A program made the translations under genes and the position numbers. DNA of 64,000 nucleotides from Microlunatus parietis (GTDB lineage Bacteria > Actinomycetota > Actinomycetes > Propionibacteriales > Propionibacteriaceae). Location of the stretch: contig NZ_JACCBU010000001.1 of the NCBI RefSeq assembly GCF_013407955.1, positions 6,944,001 through 7,008,000 on the forward strand, given 5' to 3'. Under the pieces are notes generated by a model that ran no database searches, was not told the DNA's origin, and worked only from the letters and a program-made list of their open reading frames with translations. Positions 18,238-26,300 of the stretch are shown here, one piece after another. Positions within the stretch are counted from its first letter, which is position 1. Every line of letters begins with the position of its first letter.

Positions 18238-19444
18238 CCGAGTCCTCGAGCCGGCGGCCGGACAGGATCCGGTCGCAGATCTCGCGGACCGCGCCGTTGC
18301 CACCGGACCGGTTCAAGATCACCCGCGCCGCGGACCGGACCTGCGGGTGCGCGTCGGCGACGGCGGCCGGCCAGCCGACCAGGGACATCGGGCCGAGGTC
18401 GTTCACGTCGTTGCCGAGATAGGCCACGTCGCGGCTGTCGATGCCGCGCTCGGCCAGCCAGGCCGACAGGGCGCTGATCTTGTCGTCGATGCCCTGCAGG
18501 TGTTCCACGCCGAGCTTGGCGGCGCGGGCCGCCACGACCGGGTTGCGTTCCTTGGACAAGATCAGGATCGGGACCTGGGCCCGGCGCAGTTCGGCGATGC
18601 CGTAGCCGTCGCTGCGGCTGACCCGGACCGTCTCGTGGCCGTCCTGGTCGACGTAGGCGGTGTCGGCGGTGTGTACGCCGTCGAAGTCGGTGACCAGGGC
18701 CCGGACGCCGACCAGCTCGGTGCTCGGCGGGTCGACCAGGCTGGCCAGCGACTCGGCCATGATCAACTCCTGCGGGGTGTCGATCTCCATCGCGGTCAGC
18801 TCGGGCACCTCGACCACTCGGGTCCGGCCGAAGAAGCGGTGCTGGTGGGCCCGGAAGCCGGCCACCTTCATGATGTAGAAGGCGCCGGTCTCGCGGAAGT
18901 CGGGCCGCCGGTCCTGCCGCCGGGGCCGTACTGCCGCGTCGTGGTTCTGGCCGACCATGGCGCCGCCGCCGGGCAGCACGTCGTCGGCCCGGTCGCGCCA
19001 GATGAAGTCGTACGTCGCGACGCCGGAGAACGCGCTGTCGCAGTCGTCGTCGAGCACCAGCGACACCCCGTTGTCGAGGTCGTCGGGCTGGATGAACGGG
19101 CTGGTGCACTGGACGAAGACGAGCACGTCCGGCTGGTGGCCGGCGGCAGCGAGTTCCTCCAACGCGTGCAGCAGCGCCGACTCCGAGCTGGCCAGGTCAC
19201 CGGCGATGGTCGGCGGCCGCTCGATCACGCGGCTGCCGGCGGCGCGGCCGATCTCGGCGATCTCCGGGTCGTCCGTGCTGACGTACACGGCGTCGATGAA
19301 GCGGGACCGACGGCAGGCCGCGACCGCGCGGGCGACCAGCGGCACCCCGCCGACCCGGCGCAGGTTCTTGCCCGGTACGCCCTTGGAGCCGCCTCGGGCC
19401 GGGATGATCGCGACGACGCGGAGTTGTTCGGAGGTCTTCACCAC
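18110..19444 (-). CDS. Acylneuraminate cytidylyltransferase fused to KdsC-like HAD phosphatase
   Basis: A 444-residue two-domain enzyme. Residues about 8-235 form the CMP-sialate/CMP-KDO synthetase fold with the nucleotide loop IIPARGGSKGVPGKNLR, VFVQCTSPF and a late AMEIDTPQEL. Residues about 245-400 form a KdsC-type HAD domain with all four motifs: TDFDGVHTAD, ILSKE, the Lys in GIDDKISAL and GNDVNDLG. The last 40 residues are disordered. Expected activities are CMP-activation of a nonulosonic acid and dephosphorylation of its 9-phosphate precursor. The GTG start has a TAGCGT box ending seven bases upstream, predicting a leaderless mRNA. No synthase (NeuB) gene is in the window. Confidence 0.85.
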   Translation of the reverse strand: MVKTSEQLRVVAIIPARGGSKGVPGKNLRRVGGVPLVARAVAACRRSRFIDAVYVSTDDPEIAEIGRAAGSRVIERPPTIAGDLASSESALLHALEELAAAGHQPDVLVFVQCTSPFIQPDDLDNGVSLVLDDDCDSAFSGVATYDFIWRDRADDVLPGGGAMVGQNHDAAVRPRRQDRRPDFRETGAFYIMKVAGFRAHQHRFFGRTRVVEVPELTAMEIDTPQELIMAESLASLVDPPSTELVGVRALVTDFDGVHTADTAYVDQDGHETVRVSRSDGYGIAELRRAQVPILILSKERNPVVAARAAKLGVEHLQGIDDKISALSAWLAERGIDSRDVAYLGNDVNDLGPMSLVGWPAAVADAHPQVRSAARVILNRSGGNGAVREICDRILSGRRLEDSVSAAEAGASPVAGPDESSARSEPAVPAGAAASAGPNGSRPAS

Positions 19445-19451
19445 GGCGGGG

Positions 19452-19563
19452 ACGCTAGGACGGGTTGGCGTCGCGGAGGTTAACCCCGGGTAGATGTCAT
19501 GGGAACGGTGGGTGGAGACGCCGCTTTAGTCCAGTGGTGAGATTTAGTAGGGCGTCCTAGTAT
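19452..19563. promoter_or_regulatory. Divergent leaderless promoters for cytidylyltransferase and mutase genes
   Basis: On the minus strand TAGCGT (19452-19457) is followed after seven bases by the GTG at 19444. On the plus strand TAGTAT (19558-19563) is followed after six bases by the ATG at 19570, with TGGTGA at 19535-19540 as a -35 candidate (17-base spacer). Neither gene has a Shine-Dalgarno. The imperfect palindrome TAGGGCGTCCTA (19548-19559) overlaps the mutase -10 and could be an operator. Confidence 0.6.
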
Positions 19564-19569
19564 TTCGTT

Positions 19570-21255
19570 ATGAGCGAGTCTGAGCGACGTCCCGGCTACG
19601 AGCGCTGGCGGGCCGCCTATGCGGAGGCCGAGCGGGCCGGCCGGGTCCGGGACGCGGACTTCAGCACCCTGTCCGGGGCCGAGGTGGACCCCGTCTACGG
19701 CCCCGTCGACGAAGCCGCGGACGAGCGGATGGAGCGGATCGGCTGGCCGGGGGAGTATCCGTACACCCGCGGTCTCTATCCGACCGGCTACCGCGGCCGG
19801 CAGTGGACGATCCGGCAATTCGCCGGCTTCGGCAACGCCCGGCAGACCAACGAGCGGTACAAGATGATCTTGGCCCGGGGCGGCGGCGGGCTGAGCGTCG
19901 CGTTCGACATGCCAACCCTGATGGGCCGGGACTCCGACGAGCCGCAGAGCCTCGGCGAGGTCGGCCACTGCGGCGTCGCGATCGACTCGGCGGCCGATCT
20001 CGAGCTGCTGTTCGACGGGATCGATCTCGGTGCGGTGACCACCTCGATGACGATCTCCGGCCCGGCGGTGCCGATCTTCTGCATGTACGTCGTCGCGGCC
20101 GAACGTCAGGGCGTCGACCCGGCCGTGCTGGACGGGACGCTGCAGACGGACATCTTCAAGGAGTACATCGCGCAGAAGGAGTGGCTCTTCTCGCCGGAGC
20201 CACACCTGCGGCTGATCGGCGACCTGATGGAGTACACCTGCGCCGGGATGCCCGCGTACAAGCCGCTCAGCGTGTCCGGTTATCACATCCGGGAGGCCGG
20301 CTCGACGGCGGTGCAGGAGCTGGCGTACACGCTGGCGGACGGGTTCGGCTACGTCGAGCTGGGGCTGTCCCGCGGGCTCGACGTCGACCTGTTCGCGCCC
20401 GGGCTGAGTTTCTTCTTCGACGCCCACATCGACTTCTTCGAGGAGATCGCGAAGTTCCGGGCGGCCCGGCGGATCTGGGCCCGCTGGCTGCGCGACCGGT
20501 ACGGGGCCAAGACGGCGAAGGCCCAGTGGCTCCGGTTCCACACCCAGACGGCCGGGGTGTCGCTGACCGCGCAGCAGCCGTACAACAACGTGGTCCGGAC
20601 CGCCGTCGAGGCGCTCGCCGCGGTCCTCGGCGGGACCAACTCGCTGCACACGAACGCGCTCGACGAGACGCTCGCCCTGCCGACCGAGCGGTCGGCCGAG
20701 ATCGCGCTGCGGACCCAGCAGGTGCTGGCCGAAGAGACCGGCGTGACCAACGTCGTCGACCCGCTCGGCGGTTCCTGGTACGTGGAGGAACTGACCGACC
20801 GGATGGAGGCGGAGGCGGAGCAGATCTTCGCCAAGATCCTCGAGTTGGGCGGCGACGGGACGATGACCGCCGGGTTGTTGCGCGGGATCGAGGAGGGCTG
20901 GTTCACCGGCGAGATCGCCGAGTCGGCGTTCCGCTACCAGGCGGCCGTCGAGAAGGGCGACAAGCGGGTGGTCGGCGTGAACAGCCAACTCGAGTCGGTC
21001 ACCGAACCGGTCGAGATCCTCCGGGTCGGCCACGAGGTCGAGGAACAGCAGCGCGTCGCGCTCGCGGAGCGGCGGGCGGCCCGGGACCAGGCCGAGGTGG
21101 ACGCGACGCTGGCCGAGTTGAAGCGACAGGCCACCGGCGACGCGAACCTGATCGAGCCGATGCTCGCGGCGGCCCGCGCCGAGGCGACCCTGGGTGAGAT
21201 CTGCGGCACCCTGCGCGAGGTGTGGGGCAGCTATCAGGAACCCGCTCGGTTCTAG
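19570..21255 (+). CDS. icmA: B12-dependent acyl-CoA mutase large subunit, isobutyryl-CoA mutase type
   Basis: The 561-residue catalytic TIM-barrel subunit lacks the C-terminal B12-binding domain and so needs a separate small subunit, which is not in this window. Family motifs are WTIRQFAGFGNARQTNERY, LSVAFDMPTLMGRDSD, TLQTDIFKEYIAQKEW and SVSGYHIREAGSTA. The two substrate-selecting positions are Phe84 (Tyr in methylmalonyl-CoA mutase) and Gln202 (Arg in methylmalonyl-CoA mutase), with the conserved His at 239. This Phe/Gln pair is the known isobutyryl-CoA mutase signature, so isobutyryl/n-butyryl-CoA is the predicted substrate. It is probably translated from a leaderless mRNA. Confidence 0.88.
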   Translation: MSESERRPGYERWRAAYAEAERAGRVRDADFSTLSGAEVDPVYGPVDEAADERMERIGWPGEYPYTRGLYPTGYRGRQWTIRQFAGFGNARQTNERYKMILARGGGGLSVAFDMPTLMGRDSDEPQSLGEVGHCGVAIDSAADLELLFDGIDLGAVTTSMTISGPAVPIFCMYVVAAERQGVDPAVLDGTLQTDIFKEYIAQKEWLFSPEPHLRLIGDLMEYTCAGMPAYKPLSVSGYHIREAGSTAVQELAYTLADGFGYVELGLSRGLDVDLFAPGLSFFFDAHIDFFEEIAKFRAARRIWARWLRDRYGAKTAKAQWLRFHTQTAGVSLTAQQPYNNVVRTAVEALAAVLGGTNSLHTNALDETLALPTERSAEIALRTQQVLAEETGVTNVVDPLGGSWYVEELTDRMEAEAEQIFAKILELGGDGTMTAGLLRGIEEGWFTGEIAESAFRYQAAVEKGDKRVVGVNSQLESVTEPVEILRVGHEVEEQQRVALAERRAARDQAEVDATLAELKRQATGDANLIEPMLAAARAEATLGEICGTLREVWGSYQEPARF

Positions 21256-21271
21256 TAGCACGACCGTGCTA
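21256..21271. promoter_or_regulatory. TetR operator TAGCACG-AC-CGTGCTA
   Basis: A perfect 7-2-7 inverted repeat directly follows the mutase stop codon. It overlaps the start of the TAGATT -10 box (21270-21275) of the tetR gene, whose GTG follows seven bases later. Size, symmetry and position fit autoregulation by the TetR protein encoded next. Confidence 0.75.
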
Positions 21272-21282
21272 GATTTGGGCGC

Positions 21283-21876
21283 GTGGCCAAGGGTGACGAG
21301 ACCCGTCGACTGATCCTGCAGCGCGGTGTCGAGACCGCGTACCGGATCGGGCTGGGTGGCCTGACCATCGGCAGTCTCGCCGTCGTCACCGGACTGTCCA
21401 AGAGCGGTCTCTACGCGCACTTCCGGTCCAAGCAGGCCCTGCAGTTGGCCGTGCTGGCCGAGGCGCGGACCGACTTCGGTGATCGCGTGGTCCGGCCCGC
21501 GCTGGCCACACCGCGCGGGATCCCGCGGCTCCGGGCGCTGTTCGAGCACTGGTCGTCCTGGGCCGCTGTGGGGCGGCCGGGCTGCTGCCTGTTCGTCAAG
21601 GCTGCCAACGAATTCGACCAGCAGGAAGGGCCGGTCCGGGACGAGTTGGTGCAGGCCCACCGGGATCTGCTCGACTCGATCGCCCAGATCGCCCGGACCG
21701 GGATCTCCGAGGGGCACTTCCGGCCCGACACCGATCCGGAACAGCTCGCCACCGACCTGTACGGCATCATGCTCGCCTTCTACCTCAGTTCCCAGTTGCT
21801 CGCCGACCCCGACGCCGAACACCGGGCCCGGCAGGCCTTCGAACGCCTGCTCGCCGACGCCGCCGCCACCGGATAA
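21283..21876 (+). CDS. TetR/AcrR family transcriptional regulator
   Basis: The 197-residue protein has the N-terminal TetR helix-turn-helix (residues about 5-50: ETRRLILQRGVETAYRIG, LTIGSLAVVTGLSKSGLYAHFRSKQALQLAVL). A helical ligand-binding domain of the TetR_C type follows, with the paired cysteines GRPGCCLFVKAANEF near residue 105. The GTG start lies just after a perfect palindrome that should be its operator. A hydrolase gene follows 21 bases downstream, so this is probably a self-regulated regulator/hydrolase operon. Confidence 0.93.
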   Translation: MAKGDETRRLILQRGVETAYRIGLGGLTIGSLAVVTGLSKSGLYAHFRSKQALQLAVLAEARTDFGDRVVRPALATPRGIPRLRALFEHWSSWAAVGRPGCCLFVKAANEFDQQEGPVRDELVQAHRDLLDSIAQIARTGISEGHFRPDTDPEQLATDLYGIMLAFYLSSQLLADPDAEHRARQAFERLLADAAATG

Positions 21877-21897
21877 ACCTTCAGGAGAGGTTCCACC

Positions 21898-22869
21898 ATG
21901 AGCGCAGAACCATCGACAGAAAAAAGCACGATCGTACGGAAATCAGAGCCCGCCCGGCTTCGGGCGATCAAGTTCGCCCTGGCTGTCGGCGAGCGCGTCG
22001 CGCCCAGGCTGGCCGGCCGGCTGGCGTTGCGGCTCTGGGCGACGCCGCCGAGCGCCGCGGGGCGCCGGCAGGACAACCGTCCCGGCCCGGGCCAGGAGTC
22101 GGAGCTCACGCTGACCGGCGGGCGCCGGGTCCGGGTGGAGACCTGGGCGCCGGACGGGCAGGCTCCGGCGGGCACGATCTATCTGGTGCACGGCTGGGGC
22201 GGCTGGCGGGGTCAGCTCGGCGCGTTCGTCGAGCCTCTCCGGGCGGCCGGCTACCGGGTGGTCGGGTTCGACGCCCCGGCCCACGGCGACTCCGGGCCGG
22301 GCGAACTCGGCCGGCATCAGGCGAGCGCGATCGAGTTCGCCGAGACGCTGCGCGCCGTGGTCGCGGTGCACGGGCCGGCGGCCGGCATCGTGGCCCACTC
22401 ACTCGGTACGGCCACCACGATCCTCGCGCTGCGGGACGGGCTGGCGCCGGGCCGGCTGGTCCTGCTGTCGCCGAGTGCGGACCCGCTGCTGGTGGTGGAC
22501 CGGTTCCGGGAGCAGCTCGGGCTGGGTCGCCGGTCGTCGGTCGCGTTCCTGGTCCGGCTGCAGCAGGTGGCCGGCCGGCCGCTGACCGACCTGAACGCGC
22601 TCGCGGTGCCGGACTCGGTGCCGCGGCCGCCGACCTTGATCATCCACGACCACGGGGACCGGGACACGCCGTACCAGGAAGGGGAGCGGCTGGCCGAGCG
22701 CTGGCCGGCCACCGAGATCGTCGGCACCGACGGACTGGGCCACTACCGGATCCTGCGCGACCCGGACGTGGTCGAGCGGTCGGTACGGTTCCTGGCGGGG
22801 CCGGATCAGTCGGACCGCGCGAGGGGCGGGTCGGAGCGGCCCTCGATGACGGCGCGGGCGACGCAGTAG
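21898..22869 (+). CDS. Alpha/beta hydrolase under TetR control
   Basis: A 323-residue hydrolase with the oxyanion motif IYLVHGWGGWRGQ, DAPAHGDSGPGE, the nucleophile Ser in IVAHSLGTATT, an acidic residue in HDHGDRDTPYQEGE and the catalytic His in TDGLGHYRIL. About 60 residues precede the core and contain a conserved-looking ALAVGERVAPRLAGRLALRLW segment that may bind membranes. GGAGAGG lies seven bases before the ATG. Cotranscribed with tetR; the substrate is likely a small hydrophobic ester that the regulator may also sense (inference). Confidence 0.88.
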   Translation: MSAEPSTEKSTIVRKSEPARLRAIKFALAVGERVAPRLAGRLALRLWATPPSAAGRRQDNRPGPGQESELTLTGGRRVRVETWAPDGQAPAGTIYLVHGWGGWRGQLGAFVEPLRAAGYRVVGFDAPAHGDSGPGELGRHQASAIEFAETLRAVVAVHGPAAGIVAHSLGTATTILALRDGLAPGRLVLLSPSADPLLVVDRFREQLGLGRRSSVAFLVRLQQVAGRPLTDLNALAVPDSVPRPPTLIIHDHGDRDTPYQEGERLAERWPATEIVGTDGLGHYRILRDPDVVERSVRFLAGPDQSDRARGGSERPSMTARATQ

Positions 22870-22898
22870 ATCAAGATCGCCAGGCCGAGCGTCAGCAT
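22806..22898 (-). CDS. Possible 30-aa single-helix membrane peptide
   Basis: The minus-strand frame MLTLGLAILIYCVARAVIEG is followed by a polar tail, RSDPPLARSD. It is a plausible membrane-anchored micropeptide overlapping the 3' end of the hydrolase gene. No good ribosome-binding site or -10 box precedes the ATG, so it may be chance. Confidence 0.25.
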   Translation of the reverse strand: MLTLGLAILIYCVARAVIEGRSDPPLARSD

Positions 22899-22958
22899 GA
22901 TCGGATCGTACGCCGGGAACCCTTGCCAGCACGGGGATTCCGGCCCGACACTATGCCG

Positions 22959-23297
22959 ATGGATCGCTCGGAACTGCTGGATCGCCACGTCGCCGCCTTC
23001 AACCACGGTGTCCGCACCGGGGACTACGAGCCGATGCTGGCCGGGTTCACCGACGACGCGGAGTTGATCTTCGAGGGACCGCCGGTCGGGCCGTATCGCG
23101 GTCGGGAGGCGATCCGGGCGGGCTACGCAGCGGCGCCGCCGGACGACACGCTGCGCACCCTTGACCGCGCCGTCGCCGAGGACCGGATCACCGCTCGGTA
23201 CGCCTGGGATGCCGAGCCTGACCAGGACGCGGGTGTGATGATCTTCGAACTCGACGGCGACCGGATCCGCCGGTTGACGGTGCGGTTCGGGCCGTAG
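22959..23297 (+). CDS. Nuclear transport factor 2-like (SnoaL-type) protein
   Basis: A 112-residue protein of the cone-shaped alpha+beta barrel fold: an N-terminal helix (ELLDRHVAAFNHGVRTGDYEPMLAGF), the strand motif DDAELIFEGPPVGPYRGREAIRAGY, and C-terminal strands ending in DGDRIRRLTVRFGP. Members are isomerases, hydrolases or ligand binders and the specific role is unknown. I chose the ATG at 22959 because a GACACT box (22947-22952) ends six bases before it; an ATG at 22953 is the alternative. Confidence 0.75.
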   Translation: MDRSELLDRHVAAFNHGVRTGDYEPMLAGFTDDAELIFEGPPVGPYRGREAIRAGYAAAPPDDTLRTLDRAVAEDRITARYAWDAEPDQDAGVMIFELDGDRIRRLTVRFGP

Positions 23298-23374
23298 GGT
23301 CGAAGGACAAGTGCGGTGGGGCTCGGCGTTAATCGGTTCGTCGTCTTGCTGGGGCGGCGCCTAGGATGGCCGGA

Positions 23375-26300
23375 ATGTGCGACCCGCGGATCGAGTTCCC
23401 CCCGGAGCTCCCGATCAGCGACCGGGTCGACGAGATCGCCGCCGCGGTCCGCGATCACCAGGTCGTGGTGGTGGCCGGCGAGACGGGGTCCGGCAAGACC
23501 ACCCAGCTCCCGAAGATCTGCCTCAAGCTCGGCCGGACGAAGATCGGGCACACCCAGCCGCGGCGGATCGCTGCCCGTACGGTTGCGGAACGGATCGCCG
23601 AGGAGCTGCAGGTCGAGCTCGGCGACCTGGTCGGCTACCAGGTCCGGTTCACCCGGAAGGCGTCCAAGGACACCCGGGTCAAGGTGATGACCGACGGCGT
23701 GCTGCTGGCCGAGATCGCCCATGATCGCCAGCTGCGCCGCTACGACACGATCATCATCGACGAGGCGCACGAGCGCAGCCTGAACATCGACTTCCTGCTC
23801 GGCTACCTGAGGACGCTGCTGCCGAAACGGCCGGAGCTGAAGGTGATCATCACCTCGGCCACCATCGACACCGAGCGGTTCGCCGCCCACTTCGCCGACG
23901 AGCAAGGGAATCCGGCGCCGATCGTCGAGGTGTCGGGTCGCACCTATCCCGTCGAGGTGCGCTACCGGCCGCTGCTGGAGGACCCCGACGTCGATCAGTC
24001 GGCGGCGGTCGCGGAGGCGGTCAAGGAGCTGGCCGCGGAGGGCGACGGCGACATCTTGATCTTCTTCTCCGGCGAGCGGGAGATCCGCGACGCGGCCGAG
24101 ACGATCAACGGGCTCGGGCTGCGGTTCACCGAGGTCCTTCCCTTGTACGCAAGGTTGTCCGCGGCCGAGCAGCACAAGGTGTTCAGCTCCCACACCGGGC
24201 GACGGATCGTGCTGGCCACCAACGTCGCCGAGACCTCGCTGACCGTGCCCGGCATCCGGTACGTGATCGACACCGGCCTGGCCCGGATCTCCCGCTACTC
24301 GGCCCGGACCAAGGTGCAGCGGCTGCCGATCGAGCCGATCTCCCGGGCGTCGGCGGACCAGCGCGCCGGCCGGTGCGGCCGGGTGGCGCCGGGCATCTGC
24401 ATCCGGCTGTACGAGGAGGAGGACTACCTCGGCCGGCCCGAGTTCACCGAACCGGAGATCCTGCGCACCAACCTGGCCTCGGTGATCTTGCAGTTGACCG
24501 CGGCCGACCTCGGCGAGATCCGGTCGTTCCCGTTCGTCGAGGCACCCGACGCCGCCCAGATCACCGACGGCATCCGGTTGCTCGACGAGTTGGGCGCCCT
24601 GCGTGGTCAGGGGAAGGGCGACCGGGACCGCCCGCGGCTGACCAAGATCGGGCACCGGCTCGCTGCCGTACCGCTGGATCCGCGGATGGGCCGGATGCTG
24701 CTGGCCGGCGAACGGTACGGCTGCCTGGCCGAGATGTTGATCATCGTCGCCGGGCTGTCGATCCAGGATCCGCGGGAGCGGCCGGCCGACCAGGCCGACC
24801 GGGCGACCGCGCTGCACCGCCGGTTCTGGGCCCCGAGCGGGGCTGGCGATGATCAAGAAGCGGAGCCGGACGGCAGCGACTTCATCGCCTACCTGCGGCT
24901 CTGGGACTACCTCAAGGAACGCCAGAAATCCCTGTCCGGCAACGCATTCCGGCGGCTCTGCCGGGACGAGTTCCTGCACTTCCTCCGGATCCGGGAGTGG
25001 CAGGACCTGCACGGCCAGCTGCGCCAGATCGCCCGCGACCTGGGTCTCGGCCGGAACACCGCTCCGGCGTCGCACGCCTCGATCCATACCGCGGTCCTGT
25101 CCGGGCTGCTGTCCCACGTCGGCCTGGCCGAACCGGACCAGAAGCCGGCCCGCGGCCAGCCCGATCGTGGCTCCCTAGGGCGGCGGCAGCGCGGGCCCCG
25201 GGAATACCTCGGCGCCCGCGGCACCCGGTTCGCGATCAATCCCGGTTCGAGCGTGGCCAAGACCCAGCCGCCGCTGGTGATGGCGGCCGAGATCGTCGAG
25301 ACGACCCGGCTCTGGGCCCGTACCGTTGCGCCGGTCGACGCCGCCCAGATCGAGGAGGTCGGCGGCCACCTGCTCAAGCGCAGCTACGCCGAGCCGCACT
25401 GGTCGGCCCGGGCCGGCTCGGTGGTCGCCTCCGAGACGGTCAGCCTGTACGGGATCCCGATCATCGCCGGCCGGCCGGTCGGCTACGGCAAGATCAATCC
25501 GGCCGAGGCCCGGGAGATCTTCATCCGGTCCGCGCTGGTCGAGGGGGACTGGCGGACGCGGCACCGGTTCTTCGCCGCCAACGCCGAGACCCGGGCCGAG
25601 GCGGAGGAGCTGGAGGAGCGGACCCGGCGCCGCGACATCGTCGTCGACGACCAGGTGATCTTCGACTTCTACGACGCCCGGATCCCGGCCGAGGTGGTCT
25701 CCGGTGCGCACTTCGACCGGTGGTGGAAGGACGCACAGCAGGAGACGCCGGACCTGCTCACGCTCTCCCTGTCCGACCTGGTCCTGGACGACCGCGGTGC
25801 CGACCCGGACCAGTTCCCGGACGTCTGGTCGGTCGGCAGCCACGACTACTCGGTCAGCTACCGGTTCGATCCGGGCACCGAACGGGACGGGGTCAGCGTC
25901 GAGGTGCCGCTGGCGCTGCTCAACCAGGTGGATCCGGCCCCGTTCAGCTGGCAGGTACCCGGCGCCCGGGTGGAGCTGGCCACCGAACTGATCCGGTCCC
26001 TGCCCAAGGCGGTCCGGCGCAACCTCGTCCCCGCCCGTGAGTACGCCGAGCGCGCGCTGGCCTGGCTGGACGCCCATCCCGACCAGCGATCCGGGTCGCT
26101 CACCGACGGGCTGGCCCGCGCGATCCGCGGCCTGACCGGCGAGCTGATCGAGCCGGGGGACTGGCGGACCGGCACGGTGCCGGGCCATGTCGAGACGACG
26201 TTCGTGATCACCGACGGCGACCGGACGGTGGCCGAGGGGAAGGACCTGACCGAGCTCCGGGACCGGCTGGTCGGGCAGGTCACCAAGACCCTGCGCAGCG

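Noticed and set aside
19570-21255. Annotation of the mutase as methylmalonyl-CoA mutase
   Set aside because: Substrate-selecting residues are Phe and Gln instead of Tyr and Arg, and the B12 domain is absent.
19480-21822. A 780-codon open frame on the minus strand opposite the mutase and tetR genes
   Set aside because: It is the shadow of two well-supported plus-strand genes in high-GC DNA; its translation is Arg/Gly/Pro/Val-rich with no domain.
22806-23006. A 66-codon version of the small minus-strand frame
   Set aside because: The first 36 codons are not protein-like; only the 30-codon membrane part was kept, with low confidence.
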